Below, in pieces: positions 18,650-27,756 of a DNA stretch of 64,000 bases. The stretch lies in assembly GCF_002724055.1 (NCBI RefSeq), contig NZ_BDQY01000003.1:124001-188000 (forward strand). Direction: 5' to 3'. A program made the translations under genes and the position numbers. Numbering within the stretch: position 1 is the first letter of the stretch; each line of letters opens with the position of its first letter. Under the pieces are notes generated by a model, which saw only the letters and a list, made by a program, of their open reading frames with translations, did no database searches and was not told where the DNA came from. Origin of the DNA: Tepidibacter mesophilus (GTDB taxonomy: Bacteria; Bacillota; Clostridia; Peptostreptococcales; Peptostreptococcaceae).

Positions 18650-19444
18650 ATGGAAAAAAGATATTTAACACCTAAAGAAGTAGCTCAAGCCACTATAAAA
18701 AGTGGAATAGCTAAAGCTAATCTTAAGTCAAGTAACATGCTAATACTTGGAATTTTATCTGGGATATTCATAAGTTTTGGAGCTTATGGAGACATTATAA
18801 TAATGCAGACATTAAAAAGTATAGATGTAGGATTAATGAAATTTTTTGGGGCTTTAGTATTTCCTGTTGGACTAATGTTAGTAGTTATGTGTGGAGCTGA
18901 ACTTTTTACAGGAAATTGCTTAATGACTTTAGCTATGATGGATAAGAAAATAACATTGAAACAGGTATTGAAAAACTGGGGTATTGTTTATATTGGAAAT
19001 TTTATAGGATCAATATTTCTGGTACTTGTGTTATTAAAAGCAAATTTATTCTCTGAATCAGCTACAACTTTAAGTATAAATATAGCAAAAGCAAAGATGT
19101 CATTATCATTTGAAGTATTATTTTTAAGAGCGATATTGTGTAATATAATAGTGGTTTTGGCTGTATGGATGGCAACAGCTGCACAGGATGTTGTGTCAAA
19201 AATATTTGCATGTTGGTTTCCTATAATGTTATTCGTATTATCAGGTTATGAACATAGCATAGCAAATATGTTCTTCATACCAATGGGTAAGGCATTGGGA
19301 TTATCAGTTAGTTGGGTCGATATATTTACTGTTAACTTAATACCAGTAACCTTAGGCAATATAGTAGGTGGAGGGTTAATAGTACCTATAGCTTATTATA
19401 TTTGTTATGTTAAAACGAATAAAGAAAGAGCAAAAAATATATAA
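18650..19444 (+). CDS. Formate/nitrite transporter family channel (second, divergent)
   Basis: 264 residues with six membrane helices and the FNT signatures GILSGIFISFGA, CGAELFTGNCLM, NWGIVYIGNFIGS and GYEHSIANMFFIP. It is clearly paralogous to, but diverged from, the FNT on the opposite strand, so the two probably differ in anion, direction or conditions of use. The ATG follows CAGGAGGGG. A terminator hairpin lies 34 bases after the stop. Formate import or export fits the nearby formate/H2 operon; hydrosulfide or nitrite are alternatives. Confidence 0.85.
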   Translation: MEKRYLTPKEVAQATIKSGIAKANLKSSNMLILGILSGIFISFGAYGDIIIMQTLKSIDVGLMKFFGALVFPVGLMLVVMCGAELFTGNCLMTLAMMDKKITLKQVLKNWGIVYIGNFIGSIFLVLVLLKANLFSESATTLSINIAKAKMSLSFEVLFLRAILCNIIVVLAVWMATAAQDVVSKIFACWFPIMLFVLSGYEHSIANMFFIPMGKALGLSVSWVDIFTVNLIPVTLGNIVGGGLIVPIAYYICYVKTNKERAKNI

Positions 19445-19477
19445 GAAAAAATTTCATTTTAAATATTAAAAGATATA

Positions 19478-19529
19478 GAGATATATCGCTATAGAAAGTA
19501 ATTTCTAGAGTGATATATCTCCTTTTTAT
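19478..19529 (+). terminator. Intrinsic terminator
   Basis: GAGATATATC pairs with GATATATCTC and is followed by CTTTTTATTT, ending the FNT transcript. Confidence 0.75.
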
Positions 19530-19576
19530 TTATAAAATAAAACAGATAAATAATTGTGAATTTTCATAAAAAATAT

Positions 19577-19603
19577 TAAAAAACATAAATAAGTTTCCGA
19601 TAT
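19577..19603 (+). promoter_or_regulatory. SigD (flagellar/chemotaxis sigma) promoter
   Basis: TAAA at 19577-19580 and CCGATAT at 19597-19603, 16 bases apart, match the SigD consensus (TAAA, 15-16 bases, CCGATAT). The element lies about 175 bases before the chemoreceptor gene, leaving a long 5' UTR that holds an imperfect hairpin (TTCAACATAA with TTATGTGTTGAA, 19655-19686). Confidence 0.6.
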
Positions 19604-19778
19604 ATATTACACTAATGATGAAAAACATAATAAAATATGTATTATATAACCAGGTTCAACATAATATGTTATTTTATGTGTTGAAAACGTATTCATATCT
19701 GATATTATATTTATTATGGTGTGTAACAAAAAATTAATTTATCTTTTGAAGAAGAAAACACACTACAAGGAGGAAAGT

Positions 19779-21818
19779 ATGAAGAAAAATAAAAGGCGAA
19801 GTATTAATATTTCATCAAGAAGTTTTAAAAATAAGATGATACTGATATTACTATTAGTAATAACGGTACCTTTGTGTACATTGGGGTATATGAGTTACTC
19901 TAAATCATATCATATTTTAAATGACAATCTTATAGACTCAAGTCACGATACCACAGTATTAACAGAACAAATAATAGATGGATATTTCAGTACTATAGAA
20001 ATACAACTAGATATGCTTGCAGACAACACTAATCTTAGAAGAATAAATGAGCTTCAAAGAGAAGATATAAATAAGGAGGTAGCACAAAATAAGATTGAAG
20101 AATACTTAAGACTTAATAAAGAAAAAAATATAAATATAGAACATAGTTATATAGTAGATAACAGTAAAAAAATATATATTCACCCATATGTAGAGTTACC
20201 GGATGACTTTGATCCAACTACTAGACCTTGGTATATAAAAGCTGTTGAAAATAAAGGAAGCACAGCCTGGACAGATCCGTATATAGACACTGACACTGGT
20301 CAAATCACTATAACTGCATCAGAAGCTATAGTTGACAATGGTAATATCGTAGGAATAGTTGCTCTTGATATCTCCTTAAATAAGCTATCAGAAGAAATAA
20401 GTAAAATTAACATTGGAAAAGAAGGTTATATTTGCTTAACTACTACAGAGGGAGTAGCTATAGCTCATAAAGAAAAAAGCGAGATAGGCAAAAATAATGT
20501 AACTAAACTAAATATATGGAATGACATCAAAAGTAAGGATTATGGTTTTGTAGATTATAAATATAATGAACAACGTAAATTTGCATCTTTTATAACGGAA
20601 GATAGACTAGGGCTTAAAATATTAGGAATTATGAATGAATCTGAATTAATTAATGATACTAATGCAATAATGTACTTTATATTATACTGCATAGTAGGGG
20701 CTATAGTAATAGGAATAATAGCATCTTTATTAATAGCAAAAAGTGTTACGAAGCCTATAAATTCTTTAAAAGAAGTATTTTTACAGGCTTCAAATGGGAA
20801 TTTAACCGTAAAATCAAATATAAAAACTAAAGATGAATTTGAAGATTTAGGAGAGAGCTTTAATTCTATGTTAGAGAATATAAGGCATTTGGTTAAAGAT
20901 GTAAAGCATTCGACTGAAACTATATTAACATCATCATCTTTTCTTACAGAAACTACTGAGCAAACTACTGTTGCAACAAATGAAATTGGACAAGCAATAG
21001 AACAAATAGCAATGGTATCTAGTGACCAAGCTAGAGATACACAAGATGGTTTAAATAAAATAGAAGAACTTGCAAAAAATATAACTGAAGTTGCTGAGTT
21101 GGAAAATAGTATAATGGAAATAACTTTAAAAGCTAATGAACTTAGTGGAAAGGGTATAGATGTAGTCAAAATACTTGATGAAAAATCAGAAATGGCAAAG
21201 CAGTCAGCTGTTATTGTAAGTGAAATAGTTTTTGAAGTTGATAAAAAGTCTCAAAATATAGGAACTATAACTCAGGCTATAACTAATATATCAGAACAAA
21301 CTAATTTATTGGCATTAAATGCTGCTATAGAGGCTGCTCGTGCAGGTGAGAATGGAAGAGGATTTGCAGTGGTTGCAGAAGAAGTAAGGAAGCTTGCTGA
21401 ACAGTCAAATCAAGCATCAAAAGAAATAGATGAACTTATAAAAGGAATACAAGAAAAATCAAAAGAAGCAGTAGACCGAATGGAAGCTGAAAAAGGTATA
21501 ATAACAGACCAAAACAAAGCTGTTTTAGATACAAAAGATATATTTGCACAAATTTCGGATTCTATTGGTTTACTTATTGAAAATAATGAACATGTAACTG
21601 AGTTTACTAACTCAATGAATAATAAAAAGGATGATATAGTAGGTGCTATACAAAATCTTGCAGCATCATCGCAACAGACTTCAGCATCAACTGAAGAAGT
21701 GTCAGCATCAACTGAAGAACAACTTGCATCTATAGAAAGTGTAGCAAATCTTACTCAAGATTTGAATACTCTAGCAAATGACTTAGAGAAGTCTGTAAAT
21801 AACTTTAAAGTAGATTAA
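19779..21818 (+). CDS. Methyl-accepting chemotaxis protein with dCache sensor
   Basis: 679 residues. A membrane helix at about 18-40 is followed by a periplasmic-side sensor of about 240 residues with the Cache pattern [13 protein letters not shown] and [10 protein letters not shown] second helix near 305-328 leads to a HAMP domain (ITKPINS-type: [10 protein letters not shown]), then a long coiled-coil signalling domain with the receptor tip [21 protein letters not shown]. It senses a small extracellular ligand and controls CheA. The ATG at 19779 follows AAGGAGG; an upstream TTG at 19716 has no ribosome site. A SigD promoter upstream ties it to motility. Confidence 0.9.
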   Translation: MKKNKRRSINISSRSFKNKMILILLLVITVPLCTLGYMSYSKSYHILNDNLIDSSHDTTVLTEQIIDGYFSTIEIQLDMLADNTNLRRINELQREDINKEVAQNKIEEYLRLNKEKNINIEHSYIVDNSKKIYIHPYVELPDDFDPTTRPWYIKAVENKGSTAWTDPYIDTDTGQITITASEAIVDNGNIVGIVALDISLNKLSEEISKINIGKEGYICLTTTEGVAIAHKEKSEIGKNNVTKLNIWNDIKSKDYGFVDYKYNEQRKFASFITEDRLGLKILGIMNESELINDTNAIMYFILYCIVGAIVIGIIASLLIAKSVTKPINSLKEVFLQASNGNLTVKSNIKTKDEFEDLGESFNSMLENIRHLVKDVKHSTETILTSSSFLTETTEQTTVATNEIGQAIEQIAMVSSDQARDTQDGLNKIEELAKNITEVAELENSIMEITLKANELSGKGIDVVKILDEKSEMAKQSAVIVSEIVFEVDKKSQNIGTITQAITNISEQTNLLALNAAIEAARAGENGRGFAVVAEEVRKLAEQSNQASKEIDELIKGIQEKSKEAVDRMEAEKGIITDQNKAVLDTKDIFAQISDSIGLLIENNEHVTEFTNSMNNKKDDIVGAIQNLAASSQQTSASTEEVSASTEEQLASIESVANLTQDLNTLANDLEKSVNNFKVD

Positions 21819-21844
21819 AAATTAATATATTTAAAATCATTTTT

Positions 21845-21877
21845 AAGAGATACTTTATATAATAAAGTATCTCTTTT
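21845..21877 (+). terminator. Intrinsic terminator of the chemoreceptor gene
   Basis: AAGAGATACTTTAT pairs with ATAAAGTATCTCTT followed by T's. Confidence 0.85.
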
Positions 21878-21918
21878 AATATTTAAGATGATAGAACTAC
21901 ACTTGCAATTGTTTTAAT

Positions 21919-21974
21919 CAACGGGAGGACTCGTTGGCGACATGAGCCATGCGTTAGCATGTAGCGAATTTTAT
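21919..21974 (+). repeat. Palindromic intergenic repeat, copy 1 (shortened)
   Basis: It shares the core GGAGGACTCGTTGGCGACAT and the tail GCATGTAGCGAATTTTAT with copy 2, but lacks 6 bases of the first hairpin arm. The second hairpin (CATGC-gtta-GCATG) is intact. No gene lies in 21880-22266; the stretch is made of these repeats and AT-rich spacer. Confidence 0.85.
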
Positions 21975-22050
21975 TATATTTAAAGATATTATATTAATTT
22001 CAACTTAAATATAATAATTGATAAAAAAGTAAAGTGGCAACTATTTTTGA

Positions 22051-22113
22051 GCAACGGAGCCCGGAGGACTCGTTGGCGACATGAGCCATGCGTTAGCATG
22101 TAGCGAATTTTAT
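22051..22113 (+). repeat. Palindromic intergenic repeat, copy 2 (complete)
   Basis: Complete unit of about 63 bases with two hairpins: CAACGGAG..CTCGTTG, then CATGC-gtta-GCATG, ending TAGCGAATTTTAT. It serves as the reference for the family in this window. Confidence 0.87.
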
Positions 22114-22193
22114 TTTGACCTTAGATTGATTTAGTTATATACTTAAAGATAGTATTATTTTTTATAACGGGTAGCAAATTATATTTGTATTTA

Positions 22194-22258
22194 AGCAACA
22201 GAGTCCGTTAGGACTTGTTGGCTATATGAGCCATGCAATAGCATGTAGCGAATTTTAT
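22194..22258 (+). repeat. Palindromic intergenic repeat, copy 3
   Basis: The first stem is CAACAGAGTCC with GGACTTGTTG; the G-C closing pair of copy 2 is replaced by A-T on both arms, so pairing is kept by compensatory change. Its 3' end abuts the GGAGG ribosome site of murB. A partial tail-like piece also lies near 22170. Confidence 0.85.
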
Positions 22259-22275
22259 GGAGGTATATGTATATT

Positions 22276-23190
22276 ATGAATAAACAAAATATATATGATA
22301 AATTATGTGAAATTATTGAAAAAGAAAATATATTAGTAGATGAGCCTATGAAGAATCATACTTCATTTAAAATAGGAGGTCCTGCTGACTTTTTAGTTAC
22401 TCCAACTAATGAAAATCAATTGAAAGAAATTATAAAATATATAAAAGAAGAGAATCTTCCACATTTTTTAATGGGAAATGGTTCAAATCTTTTAGTTAGA
22501 GATGGTGGAATAAGAGGAATAGTAGTTAAGATAGCTCAAAATTATAATAAATTTGAAATAAATGAAAACATTATAAAAGCTCAATCGGGAATACTATTAT
22601 CAACTCTTGCAAAATATATAGCTAAAAACTGTTATAAAGGATTTGAATTTGCAAGTGGTATACCTGGAACACTAGGTGGAGCTATTGCAATGAATGCAGG
22701 AGCTTATGGTGGAGAAATGAAGGATGTAGTAAAATCTGTTAAAGTATTAAATCAACAAGGAGAAATAGTAGAACTTTCTAATGAACAGATGGAATTTGGA
22801 TATAGAACTAGTTTGGTTACTAAGAAAAATTTAATAGTATTAGAAGTTACATTAGATCTTGAAAAGGGTAATTATGAAGAAATAAAGAATATACTTGACG
22901 ATTTAACAGTTAAAAGAACTACTAAACAGCCTCTTAATGTTCCTAGTGCAGGAAGTACATTTAAAAGACCAGAAGGATATTATGCCGGTAAACTTATAGA
23001 GGATAGTGGTCTAAAGGGAGTTAGGCTAAAAGGAGCACAAGTATCTGATAAACACAGTGGTTTCGTTATTAATGCAGGAGGCGCAACGGCTCAAGATATA
23101 ATAGAGCTTATAGAATTCATTAAGAAGACTGTATATGATAAGTTCAAAGTTGAATTAAATGAGGAAGTTAAAATCGTCGGAGAAAATTAA
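22276..23190 (+). CDS. murB: UDP-N-acetylenolpyruvoylglucosamine reductase
   Basis: 304 residues. This flavoenzyme reduces the enolpyruvyl group to lactyl in peptidoglycan precursor synthesis. The FAD-binding part shows NHTSFKIGGPADFL near residue 20 and MGNGSNLLVRD near 75. GIPGTLGGAIAMNAGAYGGE near 130 and GFRTS/YRTSLV motifs follow, and the catalytic Ser is in SAGSTFKRPEG, which marks a type II MurB. Two ATGs are possible; 22267 is only 3 bases from GGAGG, so 22276 is preferred. It leads the conserved operon-like run through whiA. Confidence 0.93.
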   Translation: MNKQNIYDKLCEIIEKENILVDEPMKNHTSFKIGGPADFLVTPTNENQLKEIIKYIKEENLPHFLMGNGSNLLVRDGGIRGIVVKIAQNYNKFEINENIIKAQSGILLSTLAKYIAKNCYKGFEFASGIPGTLGGAIAMNAGAYGGEMKDVVKSVKVLNQQGEIVELSNEQMEFGYRTSLVTKKNLIVLEVTLDLEKGNYEEIKNILDDLTVKRTTKQPLNVPSAGSTFKRPEGYYAGKLIEDSGLKGVRLKGAQVSDKHSGFVINAGGATAQDIIELIEFIKKTVYDKFKVELNEEVKIVGEN

Positions 23191-23205
23191 AAAGGAGACG
23201 ATAAT

Positions 23206-23928
23206 ATGAATATTGTAGCTGATTATCATACTCATACTGTATATAGCCACGGTAAAGGGACAATAGAAGATAATGTAAAAGAAGCTATAAATAAAGGACT
23301 TAAAACAATTGGAATATCAGATCATGGATATAAACATATGGCATTTGGAATAAAATATAAAGATATAAAGAAGATGAGAGAAGAAATAGATGAACTAAAC
23401 GAAAAATATAAAAATATAGATATACTAATGGGTATAGAAGCGAATATACTAGATGATGAAGGAAACATAGATGTAGACGATAATATAAGGCAGTACTTTG
23501 ACTATATTATGGCTGGTTATCATTTTGGATCAACTCCAACAACATTGATTAAGGGAAGTATAAGTCATCTTATTAATTATACAGGTCTATTTAAAAAATC
23601 AGCGATTAAATATAATACAAGGGCTGTTATTAATGCAATCAATAAACATGATATATTTATAATAACTCACCCTGGTGCAAAGGCAAGTGTAGATCTTTTA
23701 GAAATCGCAAAAGAGGCAAAAAAGACAAACACAGCACTTGAGGTTAACTCAAAGCATGGTCATTTAACTGTTGATGAATTAAAACTCTTAAAAAATAGTG
23801 GAATCAAATTCGCACTAGGATCTGATGCTCATGACCCGAAAGATGTTGGTAATTTTACAAATGGTATAGATAGGATAAAACAAGCTGATATAGATATAAG
23901 CAATGTTATAAATATAGACGGGAGATGA
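23206..23928 (+). CDS. PHP-domain phosphoesterase
   Basis: 240 residues of the PHP metal-dependent phosphatase family. Metal ligands are visible in DYHTHTVYSHGKG at the start, SDHGYKHM near residue 40, a middle MAGYHFGS, THPGA, and the final GSDAHDP. The length and layout are like YcdX-type phosphatases; the substrate is not known. It sits between murB and rapZ with 15- and 5-base gaps, an order common in clostridia, so it is likely co-transcribed. There is no sign of a polymerase or kinase partner domain. Confidence 0.85.
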   Translation: MNIVADYHTHTVYSHGKGTIEDNVKEAINKGLKTIGISDHGYKHMAFGIKYKDIKKMREEIDELNEKYKNIDILMGIEANILDDEGNIDVDDNIRQYFDYIMAGYHFGSTPTTLIKGSISHLINYTGLFKKSAIKYNTRAVINAINKHDIFIITHPGAKASVDLLEIAKEAKKTNTALEVNSKHGHLTVDELKLLKNSGIKFALGSDAHDPKDVGNFTNGIDRIKQADIDISNVINIDGR

Positions 23929-23933
23929 AATAA

Positions 23934-24791
23934 TTGAAATTTATAATAGTAACAGGTTTATCGGGTGCAGGAAAAAGTGAAGCTATGAATGCTTTAGAAG
24001 ATTTAGGTTTTTACTGTGTAGATAATCTACCGCCTACTCTTATATCAAAGTTTGCAGAAATATGCTATCAATCAAAGGGGGCTATTGAAAAAATAGCCCT
24101 TGGTATAGACATAAGAGGTAGAAGTTTTTTTAAGGATTTAAATGAAAGTCTTGAAATGCTTAAAAAATTTGGATACGAATATGAAATACTATTTTTAGAT
24201 TGTAGTGATAATACCCTTGTAAAAAGATATAAGATGACAAGAAGAAATCATCCTCTATCATCGAATACAGATATAGTAGAAGGTATAAAAAAAGAAAGAG
24301 AAATTTTAAAAGAACTAAAAGAGAGATCTAATAATATAATAAATACTAGTAATATGAAACCAAGGGATTTAAAAGAAGAAATAAACAAGTCGTATACAAG
24401 TGGAGATGCAAGTTCAAATTTAATAATATCCGTAACTTCATTTGGGTTCAAACACGGAATTCCAATGGATGCAGACTTGGTATTTGATGTGAGGTTTTTA
24501 CCAAATCCATACTATATAGAAGAACTTAGGGAAAAAACTGGTGAAGAAGAAGTAGTTAGACAATATGTTATGAAATCAGATATAAGCATTAAGTTTTTTG
24601 AAAAATTAGCGGATATGATAAATTTTTTAATACCTCAATATATTATAGAAGGTAAAAATCATCTGGTTATAGCTATCGGTTGTACAGGTGGTAGACACAG
24701 GTCGGTCACAATATCTAATTTATTGTATGATTTTCTTAAAGAAAAAAACTATAGTGTGCTTAAAAAACATAGAGATCATACATTGAGATAA
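23934..24791 (+). CDS. rapZ: RapZ/YvcJ-family P-loop nucleotide-binding protein
   Basis: 285 residues. Walker [18 protein letters not shown] is at residues 7-23, followed by [36 protein letters not shown] and the C-terminal [12 protein letters not shown] are all family hallmarks. It binds GTP and ATP; in enterobacteria it controls glmS mRNA decay, while in Gram-positives the YvcJ role is less clear. The start is TTG at 23934 behind GGGAG. yvcK and whiA follow, the conserved yvcJ-yvcK-whiA trio. Confidence 0.93.
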   Translation: MKFIIVTGLSGAGKSEAMNALEDLGFYCVDNLPPTLISKFAEICYQSKGAIEKIALGIDIRGRSFFKDLNESLEMLKKFGYEYEILFLDCSDNTLVKRYKMTRRNHPLSSNTDIVEGIKKEREILKELKERSNNIINTSNMKPRDLKEEINKSYTSGDASSNLIISVTSFGFKHGIPMDADLVFDVRFLPNPYYIEELREKTGEEEVVRQYVMKSDISIKFFEKLADMINFLIPQYIIEGKNHLVIAIGCTGGRHRSVTISNLLYDFLKEKNYSVLKKHRDHTLR

Positions 24792-24803
24792 TTGGAGGAG
24801 CGT

Positions 24804-25928
24804 ATGTACAATTTAGGGGTATGGCTGGTATTTATAGGTATGATTTTTTTATTAGTATCAGCTTATTTAAACTATGAAACAATAAAAAAAAGAAAACTCT
24901 TAGATAAAGCTAAGAGAGGACCTAAAGTCGTTGTTATAGGGGGAGGAACTGGTCAATCTATATTTCTTAGAGGGCTTAAGAAGTTTACGAATAATATAAC
25001 AGCAGTAGTTACTGTTGCAGACGACGGAGGAGGATCTGGAGTATTAAGAGAAGATCTTGGAATGCTACCTCCTGGAGATATAAGAAACTGTATATTGGCT
25101 CTTGCAAATATGGAGCCTACAATGGAAAAAATAATGCAGTATAGATTTTTAGAAGGTAAGCTTGAAGGACAAAGCCTTGGAAATCTGTTTTTAGCTGCTA
25201 TGAATGGAATATATGGGAATTTAGAAATTGCAGTGTCTAAAATATCAGATATATTCGCTTTAACAGGAAAAGTATATCCTGTAACAATAGAGGATATAAA
25301 CCTTGTAGCTAAACTTAAAAATGGAAATATAGTAAAAGGTGAATCTACAATACCTGATGAAGTAAGACTTCAAAATACCGAAATAGATAGAATATACTTA
25401 GAGCCAGAGAGTCCCAAGCCATTACAAGGAGTTTTGGATGCAATAGATGATGCAGATATAATTGTAATAGGTCCTGGTAGCTTATATACCAGTATAATAC
25501 CGAATTTAATAGTGGATGGAATTTCTGATAAAATAGTAAAAAGTGATGCTCTTAAAGTTTATATATCCAATATAATGACTCAACCAGGAGAGACAGATGA
25601 TTACGATGTATGTGATCATGTCAATTCAATACTTAAGCATACTCACAATGGCATAATAGATTTGGTAATAGCTAATGATGAAAGTATAAACAAAGCTGAT
25701 TTGATAAAGTATGAGAAGGATGGATCAAATCAAGTATTAATAGATAAAAATCAAATAAAAAAATTAAACTCTATAAATATTTCTGTTATACAAACAAATC
25801 TTGTTGAAGTTAGGAAGAAGTATATAAGACACAACTCTGAAAAGATAGGTAGCATTATAGTTGGTTTGACTAGGAAGAGCAACTTTAGTTGTTTTATTAA
25901 AAACTTTCTTAATAAATTTAACTCCTAA
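24804..25928 (+). CDS. yvcK: Gluconeogenesis factor YvcK/CofD-like
   Basis: 374 residues. An N-terminal membrane segment (about residues 5-23) precedes the Rossmann-like core beginning VVVIGGGTGQSIFLRGLKK. VADDGGGSGVLRE, LPPGDIRNC, GPGSLYTSIIPNL and TQPGETDDY are conserved blocks of this family. It binds UDP-sugars and is needed for proper cell shape and growth on gluconeogenic carbon. The ATG at 24804 follows GGAGG; an in-frame TTG lies 12 bases earlier. The N-terminal anchor is seen in clostridial members but not in all. Confidence 0.92.
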   Translation: MYNLGVWLVFIGMIFLLVSAYLNYETIKKRKLLDKAKRGPKVVVIGGGTGQSIFLRGLKKFTNNITAVVTVADDGGGSGVLREDLGMLPPGDIRNCILALANMEPTMEKIMQYRFLEGKLEGQSLGNLFLAAMNGIYGNLEIAVSKISDIFALTGKVYPVTIEDINLVAKLKNGNIVKGESTIPDEVRLQNTEIDRIYLEPESPKPLQGVLDAIDDADIIVIGPGSLYTSIIPNLIVDGISDKIVKSDALKVYISNIMTQPGETDDYDVCDHVNSILKHTHNGIIDLVIANDESINKADLIKYEKDGSNQVLIDKNQIKKLNSINISVIQTNLVEVRKKYIRHNSEKIGSIIVGLTRKSNFSCFIKNFLNKFNS

Positions 25929-25994
25929 TATAGAGGATTTGAAGTTTTTATGTAGAATTTTTTATTATTATGCTTTTTTTAAGGAGTGAGAAAT

Positions 25995-26417
25995 ATGAGA
26001 GAAGAGATTAGTGCTGGTGGTGTGGTATTATTTGGAAATGCAATACTTCTCTTAAGAAAATATAACGGAGATTGGGTACTTCCAAAAGGGAAAGTAGAAA
26101 AAAATGAGGAAAAAGATGAAGCAGCATTGAGAGAAGTATTTGAAGAGTCAGGTGTAAAAGGAGAAATTATTAAATATTTAGGAGAAATTCATTATACGTT
26201 TAAAGAAAACTGGGATGAAAATAAGACTGTTCACAAAACTGTTTTTTGGTATCTTATGAAAGCAAAGACTATGAATACCATTCCTCAAAGAGAAGAAGGT
26301 TTTGTAGATGCTAAATTTATACACATTAATAGGGTTGTAGACCTTGCAAAGTATGATGATGAGAAAGAGATAATTAAGGTTGCACTGAATGAAATAAAAA
26401 AATTATATTTAATTTAA
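25995..26417 (+). CDS. NUDIX hydrolase
   Basis: 140 residues. The Nudix box reads GKVEKNEEKDEAALREVFEE followed by SGV (about residues 34-56), with all catalytic glutamates present. The N-terminal SAGGVVLFGN strand and the tail fit small housekeeping NUDIX enzymes acting on nucleoside diphosphate derivatives; the substrate cannot be told. The ATG at 25995 has AAGGAG 8 bases ahead. It lies between yvcK and whiA; a 66-base AT-rich gap separates it from yvcK. Confidence 0.87.
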   Translation: MREEISAGGVVLFGNAILLLRKYNGDWVLPKGKVEKNEEKDEAALREVFEESGVKGEIIKYLGEIHYTFKENWDENKTVHKTVFWYLMKAKTMNTIPQREEGFVDAKFIHINRVVDLAKYDDEKEIIKVALNEIKKLYLI

Positions 26418-26448
26418 ATAATTTTTTAAAATGGTATAGGTGAGAAAA

Positions 26449-27405
26449 ATGTCATTTTCAAGTAAAACTAAGAATGAACTAGTAAGAGTTACTTCTTCAA
26501 ATCAAAAATGTAATATAGCAGAACTTTCAGGAATAATAAGAATGAGTGGAACTATTAAATTAAAGGGATTTCAAAAGTTAAATCTTGAAGTAGCTACGGA
26601 AAATGCAGCTATAGCTAGAAAAGTATTTAAGCTTTTGAAATCAAACTTTAATATCCAAACTCAAATAATGGTAAAGAAAAATAGAAATCTGAAAAAAAAC
26701 AATAGCTATATATTAAGTATAACTAGTGAAATGGGAGCAAGCACTTTATTAAAGGAACTAGGTATATTAAGCGAAGGTAACAATATTATTATAAATAATA
26801 ATATACCTAGTGATATAATAGAGAATAATAATCTTAAAAAATCTTATATAAGAGGTGCATTTTTAGGAGGAGGATCAGTTAGTGATCCAGAAAAAACGTA
26901 CCATTTAGAATTTGTAACTAATAAAGAACAGTACAGTATAGCTCTTAGTAACCTAATAAACTCATTGGGATTTAATAGCAAGATAGTTATAAGAAAGAGT
27001 AATTATGTTATTTATTTAAAAGAAAGTGAGCAGATATCCGATTTATTAAATATAATGGGAGCTCATAGTGCGCTTCTTGATTTAGAAAATGTTAGAATAG
27101 TAAAGCAAATGAGAAATGATGTAAACAGGATTGTTAATTGTGAAACAGCAAATTTGAGTAAAACTGTAAATGCAGCTATAAGGCAAATACATAATATCGA
27201 GTATATAAAAAATACAATTGGACTTGAATCACTGCCTAAGAACTTACAAGAAATAGCTTATATGAGAATAGAGTATCAAGATCTGAGCTTAAAAGAATTA
27301 GGTGAAATTCTAAATCCTCCAATTGGAAAGTCTGGGGTTAATCATAGACTTAGAAAATTAGAACAAATAGCAGAAGATTTAAAAGGAAAGGGTAGGGGAA
27401 TATGA
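26449..27405 (+). CDS. whiA: Sporulation/cell-division regulator WhiA
   Basis: 318 residues. The N-terminal half is a LAGLIDADG-homing-endonuclease-like fold ([12 protein letters not shown] near residue 29, [24 protein letters not shown] near 130) that has lost nuclease activity in this family. The C-terminal half is a helix-turn-helix: [17 protein letters not shown] and [16 protein letters not shown]. It binds DNA and affects chromosome segregation and cell division. The start is ATG 26449 with GGTGAG. Its stop overlaps the HPr start (ATGA). Confidence 0.92.
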   Translation: MSFSSKTKNELVRVTSSNQKCNIAELSGIIRMSGTIKLKGFQKLNLEVATENAAIARKVFKLLKSNFNIQTQIMVKKNRNLKKNNSYILSITSEMGASTLLKELGILSEGNNIIINNNIPSDIIENNNLKKSYIRGAFLGGGSVSDPEKTYHLEFVTNKEQYSIALSNLINSLGFNSKIVIRKSNYVIYLKESEQISDLLNIMGAHSALLDLENVRIVKQMRNDVNRIVNCETANLSKTVNAAIRQIHNIEYIKNTIGLESLPKNLQEIAYMRIEYQDLSLKELGEILNPPIGKSGVNHRLRKLEQIAEDLKGKGRGI

Positions 27406-27668
27406 TAAGAAAAGAGTTTGAAATTTTTAATAAAGTAGGACTTCATGCAAGACCAGCAGCTTTATTCGTTCAAACTGCTAGTAAATTCGAATCTCAAATA
27501 TCTATTGAGAAAGATAATAGAACAGTAAATGGTAAATCTATAATGGGAGTGCTAACACTAGGAGCATCATTTGGTGATAAAGTTACTATTATTATAGATG
27601 GGTTTGATGAGAATGAGGCTATTAAGGTTATTGAAGAGTTTTTTAATGAAAAATTGAAGAATCTATAG
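27402..27668 (+). CDS. ptsH: Phosphocarrier protein HPr
   Basis: 88 residues. The phosphorylated His is in GLHARPA (residue 15), and the regulatory Ser of HPr kinase is in [11 protein letters not shown] (about residue 46), so it can take part both in PTS sugar transport and in carbon catabolite control. Because the active His is present it is HPr rather than Crh. It overlaps the end of whiA by 4 bases. A strong terminator follows the stop. Confidence 0.92.
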   Translation: MIRKEFEIFNKVGLHARPAALFVQTASKFESQISIEKDNRTVNGKSIMGVLTLGASFGDKVTIIIDGFDENEAIKVIEEFFNEKLKNL

Positions 27669-27670
27669 AA

Positions 27671-27700
27671 AAATCCCCTAGTTTTAGGGGATTTTATTTT
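27671..27700 (+). terminator. Intrinsic terminator closing the murB-ptsH run
   Basis: AAATCCCCTA pairs with TAGGGGATTT around a GTTT loop, followed by a T-rich stretch. Confidence 0.9.
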
Positions 27701-27756
27701 TAAAAAAATATATTCATGATAAAATGATAGTACTATTATAAAATGGAGGTGATTAT

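Noticed and set aside
20555-21169. A 204-codon minus-strand frame inside the chemoreceptor gene
   Set aside because: It is the antisense shadow of a well-supported coding region and has no ribosome site.
21919-22258. CRISPR array
   Set aside because: The three repeats are long, two-hairpin units with unequal spacers and no cas genes nearby.
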